Shown: positions 59,366 through 64,000 of the stretch, piece after piece
Layout of the letters: the number at the start of each line of letters is the position of its first letter
Numbering within the stretch: position 1 is the first letter of the stretch
Assembly: GCA_963699015.1 (NCBI GenBank)
Contig: CAVOSX010000006.1
Span: 248,001 to 312,000 of the forward strand
Reading direction: 5' to 3'
Length of the DNA stretch: 64,000 bases
Source of the DNA: PALSA-505 sp963699015
GTDB taxonomy: Bacteria > Actinomycetota > Actinomycetes > Streptosporangiales > Streptosporangiaceae
Notes under the pieces: generated by a model
Databases searched by the model: none
The model's input: only the letters and a program-made list of their open reading frames with translations
Told to the model about the DNA's origin: nothing
Translations under genes and position numbers: made by a program

Positions 59366-59815
59366 TCAGCCGGGCCGGGTCGTGGCGGCCGGCCGCGCCG
59401 TGCCCGCCTCGGCCGGCTGGCCGCAGGCTTCGCATACGACCGTGGCTACCAGGCGGTGGCCGCACGCGTGCTCGAGCACCATGGGCGGCCCGTCGTCGCC
59501 GGCACGATGCTCATCTCCCCACCGCATCAGGGTCAGGATCACCGGGTAGAGTTCGCGGCCGGCCTCCGTCAGCCGGTACTCATGCCTCGCCGGGTGCACG
59601 CTGTACTGCCGTCGCTCCAGGATCCCGGCACCGGTCAGCGAGCGCAGCCGGGCCGCCAGCGTATCCCGCGGCGCCCCTGTCCGGCGGACCATCTCATCGA
59701 AGCGGTGGTTGCCCAGGAACACCTCGCGGATCGCGAGCAGTGCCCACTTCTCTCCGACTATCTCCAGCGTCCGCGCGACTGAGCACTCGCGTGGCCGGGT
59801 TGCTGCGGCGGTCAT
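59366..59815 (-). CDS. HxlR-family transcriptional regulator
   Basis: 149 residues. Seen: CSVARTLEIVGEKWALLAIR, EVFLGNHRFDEMVRRTGAPR, DTLAARLRSLTGAGILERRQ, YRLTEAGRELYPVILTLMRW. This winged-HTH family has a conserved first Cys (residue 11) that can sense thiol-reactive compounds. The C-terminal 35 residues add HACGHRLVATVVCEACGQPA, a Cys/His pattern not part of the core and able to bind a metal. Divergent from the exporter at 59908, with a matching pair of operator-like repeats between them, so it likely represses both. Confidence 0.9.
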   Translation of the reverse strand: MTAAATRPRECSVARTLEIVGEKWALLAIREVFLGNHRFDEMVRRTGAPRDTLAARLRSLTGAGILERRQYSVHPARHEYRLTEAGRELYPVILTLMRWGDEHRAGDDGPPMVLEHACGHRLVATVVCEACGQPAEAGTARPAATTRPG

Positions 59816-59833
59816 GCCACCAACATACCTCCT

Positions 59834-59893
59834 CAGTCTGGAAACTGGACGGACCAGAGTCGGCGCTGTATGTTGAGTCCAGATTTCGGACTG
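59834..59893. promoter_or_regulatory. Pair of inverted 17-bp operator-like sites (HxlR)
   Basis: CAGTCTGGAAACTGGAC at 59834-59850 and, on the other strand, CAGTCCGAAATCTGGAC at 59893-59877; 14 of 17 positions agree. They lie between the divergent HxlR and exporter starts. Each is itself imperfectly symmetric. Likely binding sites of the HxlR dimer. Confidence 0.6.
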
Positions 59894-59907
59894 ACTGAAG
59901 GGTGATC

Positions 59908-61410
59908 ATGAGCATCCGCGCCGCCGAAACCAGCGCCAGGGGCGGACACGCGCCGGATCCGGCCCGCCCGGGCCAGTCCGGCGGGGACCTACTGACCACC
60001 CGGCAGGTGACCGCGATCGTCGGGGTCCTGGGGCTGGCAGTCTTCATGTCCAGCCTGGACCTGTTCATCGTGAACCTGGCGTTCCCGTACATCGGCCGCG
60101 AATACCACGGCACCGGCCTCGGCTCGCTGTCCTGGGTGCTGAACGCGTACACGATCGTGTTCGCGGCCGTGCTGGTGCCGGCCGGCCGGTGGGCGGACCG
60201 GGTCGGCCGCCGCCGGATCTTCCTCGCCGGCCTGGTCGGCTTCAGCCTCGGCTCGGCGCTGTGCGGCCTGGCCTCCGGCGTGCCCGAGCTGATCGCCGCC
60301 CGGATCATCCAGGCCGCAGGGGCGGGCCTGATGGTGCCCGCCTCACTCTCGCTGCTGCTGGCCAGTGTCCCGGCATCCGGACGGGCCAGGGCGATCGGCA
60401 CCTGGTCGGCACTCGGCGCGCTGGGCGCCGCGCTCGGCCCGGTCATCGGCGGCAGCCTGGTCCAGGTCAGCTGGCGCTGGGTGTTCTGGATCAACATCCC
60501 GGTCGGCCTGCTCGCCGTGCTGCTGACCACGCGGATCGTGCCGGAGAGCAAGGACCGGCACGCCCGCGGCCGCCCCGACCTGGCCGGCGCCGCGCTGCTC
60601 GCCTTCGCCGTCGGCCTGGTCGCGTTCGCCCTGGTGAAGGCGCCCGAGTGGGGATGGGGCTCGGCCCGGTTCCTCGAGGCGCTGGCCGCGTCGGTGGCGT
60701 GCGCGGCCATCATGATCTGGCGTTCGCGGCGGCATCACTCGCCGGTCATCGAGCTCGGCCTGCTCCGGTCGCGCACCTTCGCCGGCGCGTTCGCCGCATC
60801 GATCCTGTATTACGCGGCATTCGGCGCGTTCGTGCTGAACTCGGTCGAGTTCCTCACCGGCGCCTGGCACTACTCGGCGATCCGGGCGGGCCTGGCCATC
60901 GGCCCAGGCCCGCTGATGGTCCTGCCCTTCGCCCGGGCAGTCGCCCCCCGCCTGGCCACGCGGATCGGCGGCCCCGGCCGGGTCGCCGTGATCGGCTGCC
61001 TGGTCAACGCAGGCGCGATGGCCTTGTGGCTGATCCAGATCCAGGCACAGCCGGCGTACCTGACGCATCTGCTGCCGGCCCAGCTGCTGGGCGGCGCCGG
61101 GGTGGGCCTGACGATCCCGTCGCTGCTCGGCGTGGGCAGCCTCTCGCTCACCCCGGACCGGTTCGGTACCGGGAGCGGGATCCTTAACATGGCTCGCCAG
61201 GTCGGCACGGTGCTGGGCGTCGCGGGCCTGGTCGCCATCCTGGCCCACGCTGGCCCCGATCCGATCATCACCTTCCGGCACGCGGTCGCGCTCGTCACCG
61301 GGTTCTTCGCCGCCGCTGGCCTGGTCGCCGCGATCCTGCTGACCGGTAAGGCCGGCTCTCCAGCGCCCGCCGCCGCGGCGGCCGCGACCCCCGCGCAGGA
61401 CAGCCGATGA
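59908..61410 (+). CDS. DHA2-type MFS multidrug exporter
   Basis: 500 residues from ATG 59908 (AAGGG 8 nt upstream; GTG 59902 is an alternative). Fourteen helices. Seen: VFMSSLDLFIVNLAFPYIGR, GRWADRVGRRRIFLAGLVG (motif A), ARIIQAAGAGLMVPASLSLL, GPVIGGSLVQVSWRWVFWIN (motif C) and NIPVGLLAVLLTTRIVPESK. The EmrB/QacA group pumps drugs or other amphiphiles with proton exchange. Divergent from and probably controlled by the HxlR regulator. Confidence 0.94.
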   Translation: MSIRAAETSARGGHAPDPARPGQSGGDLLTTRQVTAIVGVLGLAVFMSSLDLFIVNLAFPYIGREYHGTGLGSLSWVLNAYTIVFAAVLVPAGRWADRVGRRRIFLAGLVGFSLGSALCGLASGVPELIAARIIQAAGAGLMVPASLSLLLASVPASGRARAIGTWSALGALGAALGPVIGGSLVQVSWRWVFWINIPVGLLAVLLTTRIVPESKDRHARGRPDLAGAALLAFAVGLVAFALVKAPEWGWGSARFLEALAASVACAAIMIWRSRRHHSPVIELGLLRSRTFAGAFAASILYYAAFGAFVLNSVEFLTGAWHYSAIRAGLAIGPGPLMVLPFARAVAPRLATRIGGPGRVAVIGCLVNAGAMALWLIQIQAQPAYLTHLLPAQLLGGAGVGLTIPSLLGVGSLSLTPDRFGTGSGILNMARQVGTVLGVAGLVAILAHAGPDPIITFRHAVALVTGFFAAAGLVAAILLTGKAGSPAPAAAAAATPAQDSR

Positions 61411-61573
61411 CCGCGCCCGGGCAGAAGTGATCCAGGACTTCGGAATCCACCGCCTCCGGGAGTGACTTCTGAGCTGCGGCAGCGATGCCGGGCGGTCCGG
61501 CCGGCGGGGCATCCGGATGATCTGCTGATCTCCCTGACCACGGCCGGCCCGGCCAGGTCCGGCCACGCGATCG

Positions 61574-62707
61574 TTACTCCGGTGCGTACTGCCTGGCCTG
61601 CCTGCTTCCGATGGAGGCGCCCCAGGCCCGGGCCTCCTCGTATGCCGCGTCGCCGGTCCGGGCGCGCAGCGCGGCCAGGACGGCATCGTCGTGCGGTGCG
61701 CGCGGCACGTAGGCGTGCAGCCAGCCGCTGCCGCTGGCTTCCAGCTGCGAGCGCGCGGCGAAGAGCAGGCGCACGGCGCGGTAGGGGTCGTCCTGCTGGG
61801 CGGCGACGGCCGCCAGGGCCTCAAGGTAGTAGGCGGTGCTTGTTTCGTCTCCGGCCCTGGCCGCGATGGCCGGCCCCTCCTTCAGGTGTCCTGCCGCGGC
61901 GGCCAGGTCGCCCTGCGCCTGCCTGCTGAGTGCCAGGTCGTAGAGCGAGACCAGGACAGGGATCCCGTCTTGCGCACGGCGGGCCACGGCCAGGCCATCG
62001 GAGAACAGCCGCGCCGCGGCATCGTTGTCTGCCTGGCTGAGCCGGACCTGGCCGAGGAAGTTATCCGCCAAGGCGACGGTCAGCAGCAGCTGCAGGCGGT
62101 CGTATCCGGTGAGGTCCTCCTCGCGCAACTCCTGCGTCAGGGCCTGGCCCTCGTCGAGGAGTTTGCTCGCGCCGGCGTAATCGAGGCGGGTTGCCGCGAC
62201 GTGGCCGAGCACCGCCAGGACGGTCGCACGCCCTTCCCGACGACCAGCTCTTCGACGGCGGCGGTCTCCTGGTCGCGGCCCAGCAGCGGCGTTGGCGGCA
62301 CCGGGACAGCCCCGGCCAGCGGCCCCTCGTCCGCGGCGCCCTCGCCGGGCCGGAACATCTCGAACCGCTCGCTCAGCAGCACCGCCAGGTCGTTCTCGAC
62401 CAGCTGCCGCAGCTCGGCAGGCTCAGTGAAGTGCTGGTAGAAGACTTCTCCCTCGTCCCTGATCCGGGCCAGCATCTGCGCCAGCCGCGGATCGCGCTCC
62501 GGCGCCGGCGACTTGACGTAGATGAGCCGGGGCAGCCCGGCCGACAACCGGAACTCGTCCGCCAGCCCGGACACCTGCTCGCCCGGCGCGACTCAGCCGT
62601 AGCTTTGCCGGTAGATGCCGGCGAAGACCTGGCTCTTCCTGCAGCGTGGAACTCACGAAGACCCGCACCCGCTGGTCGGGCGTGCGGATCTTATCCGTCT
62701 CGGCCAT
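61574..62707 (-). pseudogene. Decayed DUF4062 / ATPase / TPR protein
   Basis: Parts of one large protein in three frames. Start (62707): MAETDKIRTPDQRVRVFVSS, the DUF4062 beginning; then a deletion; then VFAGIYRQSYG with a TGA (62593-62595) where Trp is usual, VAPGEQVSGLADEFRLSAGL, PRLIYVKSPAPERDPRLAQM and the ATPase entry PTPLLGRDQETAAVEELVV. The whole NB-ARC-type ATPase domain is missing, and the sequence jumps (frame change near 62225) to RATVLAVLGHVAATRLDYAG and TPR-like repeats (ADNFLGQVRLSQADNDAAAR, DLALSRQAQGDLAAAAGHLK), ending at 61574. Intact relatives are STAND-type signalling proteins of 700 or more residues. This copy cannot work. Confidence 0.75.
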
Positions 62708-62731
62708 CGCCCATAGCTTAGGCCGGACAGG

Positions 62732-64000
62732 TCAGCAGCAGCTGGCGGAATTGCCGCCGTGCTCAGGGATCACGGCAGGGCGGCGCATGGGCGGCGGGCC
62801 TTCCTCGTCTTGCTCGTTCACCGACGGCACGTTGATGACCACGTTGTTCGCGGTCGAGGAGATCGCCGTGGCGCCCGAGGCGATCAGGACCGGCTTCTTG
62901 ATAGTGCGGGTGTGCCCGTTGCCGGCCTGCCCGACATGGCTGACGCCCCACGCGTAGACGTTCCCGGCGGTCGACACCGCATACGCGGTGGCCGACCCGG
63001 TCGCCAGGCTGCGGTAGGCGACGCCGGCCGGAGCGCGGAACCGCAACGGGACGGGCGCCGCGGTGGTCGAGCCGTTCCCGAGCTGGGAGGCGTGGTTATC
63101 GCCCCACGAGTACAGCGCGCCGTTCGACAGCTTCACCAGCGTCTGCCCGTTGTCCCACAGCGACCCGCCCAGCGCGGCCTGCGCCACCGGGTGCGCCAGC
63201 TTGACCTTGACCGGGACATCCGACAAGCGCAGCGTGTGCCCGTTGCCGAGCTGGCCGGCACCGTCATAGCCCCAGTCGAAGTAGGTTCCGTCGGACATGA
63301 GCGCTCCGGAGTTCGCGAATGAGGCCACCAGCTGGGTGACGGCGGACCCGTCCAGCCCGGCCACCGGGACCGGCCGGGTGGTGCTGCGGGTGCTGCCGAT
63401 GCCCAGGTCGCCCGTCAAGTTACGGCCGCACGCGAAGACCATGCCCCGCGAGTCATACAGCGCGTGGTTGCTCGCCCCGGCCAGCGCCGTAACCCGGGAG
63501 AACGGGAGCCGCACCGGAGTCATGAAGGCCTTCTTGCTGCCCAGGCAGAGCTCGCCGCCGCCGTTGTGGCCCCAGCCCCAGGCGTGCCCGCCGGCATCGA
63601 CGGCCAGGCCGGTGTCGTAGGGCATGACGTCGGTGGGGAGGAACGCGATCCGCACCCCGGCCGGGAAGCGGACCTGCACTGCCTTGCGGAACGAGTTCGC
63701 GGCGGCGCCGTTGCCCAGCTGGCCCTGCGTGCCCAGGCCCCAGGCGTAGAGGCGGCCATCGGTAAGCAGCGCGTACTCGGTGGAGTTGGAGCTGGCCACC
63801 TGAGCGACCCTGCCGGGCACGGTCACCGGGACCGGCGAGGTCTGCACGTCGAAGTTGCCCTTCTTACCGCCGAAGAACGACCCCCAGTGCAGGACCGTGC
63901 CGCCCACCGCCTGCTCGGCGGCGTTCGCGGCGCGCCCCGGATGAGATGACGCCGAGCAGGCGGCCATGACCATGGCCGCGGCCACCGCGCCTGTGACGGC
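62732..64000 (-). CDS. RCC1-repeat lipoprotein, 5' partial
   Basis: The frame is open to the right edge, where AVTGAVAAAMVMAACSAS shows the end of a lipoprotein signal peptide with lipobox MAAC, so only the first few residues are outside the window. It contains about seven RCC1-like blades: YALLTDGRLYAWGLGTQGQL, HAWGWGHNGGGELCLGS, MVFACGRNLTGDLGIGSTRS, TYFDWGYDGAGQLGNG, ALYSWGDNHASQLGNGST and NVYAWGVSHVGQAGNG. RCC1 repeats form a beta-propeller used for protein binding. The tail (NEQDEEGPPPMRRPAVIPEH) is not conserved. It would be anchored on the outer face of the membrane; partner unknown. Confidence 0.88.
   Translation of the reverse strand, partial: AVTGAVAAAMVMAACSASSHPGRAANAAEQAVGGTVLHWGSFFGGKKGNFDVQTSPVPVTVPGRVAQVASSNSTEYALLTDGRLYAWGLGTQGQLGNGAAANSFRKAVQVRFPAGVRIAFLPTDVMPYDTGLAVDAGGHAWGWGHNGGGELCLGSKKAFMTPVRLPFSRVTALAGASNHALYDSRGMVFACGRNLTGDLGIGSTRSTTRPVPVAGLDGSAVTQLVASFANSGALMSDGTYFDWGYDGAGQLGNGHTLRLSDVPVKVKLAHPVAQAALGGSLWDNGQTLVKLSNGALYSWGDNHASQLGNGSTTAAPVPLRFRAPAGVAYRSLATGSATAYAVSTAGNVYAWGVSHVGQAGNGHTRTIKKPVLIASGATAISSTANNVVINVPSVNEQDEEGPPPMRRPAVIPEHGGNSASCC

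Noticed and set aside
61422..61473. CAGAAGT and ACTTCTG inverted repeat after the exporter
   Set aside because: Only 7 bp with a 37-nt loop; too weak to call a terminator.

Overview
This is about 64 kb of very GC-rich DNA with actinomycete gene content and order: glnA with a GlnR box, an RDD-family protein, a DUF4191 protein, lipA, lipB, a TIGR01777 epimerase, the 2-oxoglutarate dehydrogenase E2 (sucB), lpdA and pepA, plus DUF5998, DUF5999, a MalT-type LuxR regulator and an ECF sigma factor. An order such as Streptosporangiales or Streptomycetales fits, but I cannot place it lower. Many genes start 6-7 nt after a TAnnnT-like -10 box (leaderless mRNAs), as is common in this phylum. No rRNA, tRNA or CRISPR array was recognised.

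Layout. 1-1543: end of a RibD-type reductase, a secreted lectin-like protein and its terminator. 1611-16227: a gene-poor, decayed segment flanked by a perfect 25-bp direct repeat that is the 3' end of glnA, with the C-terminal remnant of a tyrosine integrase just inside the right copy. I read it as a degenerate genomic island inserted at the glnA 3' end. It holds a MaoC hydratase, a LysR/histidine-kinase chimera made by a 551-bp duplication, DUF2798 pieces, a complete LysR regulator, a 3-hydroxyisobutyrate-dehydrogenase-like enzyme, a truncated LuxR-type ATPase, a LuxR pseudogene beside an intact MalT-type regulator, a DUF5999 protein, two paralogous small proteins of unknown function, an HdeD/MFS fusion, a broken VIT-family transporter and an IS701-like remnant.

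16202-31262: core metabolism. Glutamine synthetase, lipoate synthesis and transfer (lipA, lipB) and the lipoyl-using E2 and E3 subunits (sucB, lpdA) lie together, so the cofactor and the enzymes that use it are co-located. A large secreted beta-propeller protein sits between lipA and lipB. 31343-48759: a secreted phosphoesterase, membrane and stress proteins, ChrB-like, nitronate monooxygenase, HIT, DUF5998, alkaline-phosphatase-like, rhodanese, a two-gene HTH plus Clp-N module with a clear promoter, CsaA, a kinase-like phosphotransferase, a lipoprotein, a ParB-like protein, a thiamine-diphosphate enzyme and a Ski2-like helicase. 48894-64000: an ECF sigma factor, two large membrane proteins of glycosyltransferase-C type, two DHA2 exporters (one next to an HxlR regulator with paired operators), a phosphodiesterase, a MarR regulator, a PAP2-like protein, msrA, a decayed DUF4062/TPR protein, and an RCC1-repeat lipoprotein cut by the window edge.

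Caution: several otherwise normal genes (VIT, VOC, a membrane protein, an exporter) carry single-base frameshifts in G/C runs. Some may be sequencing errors rather than decay.
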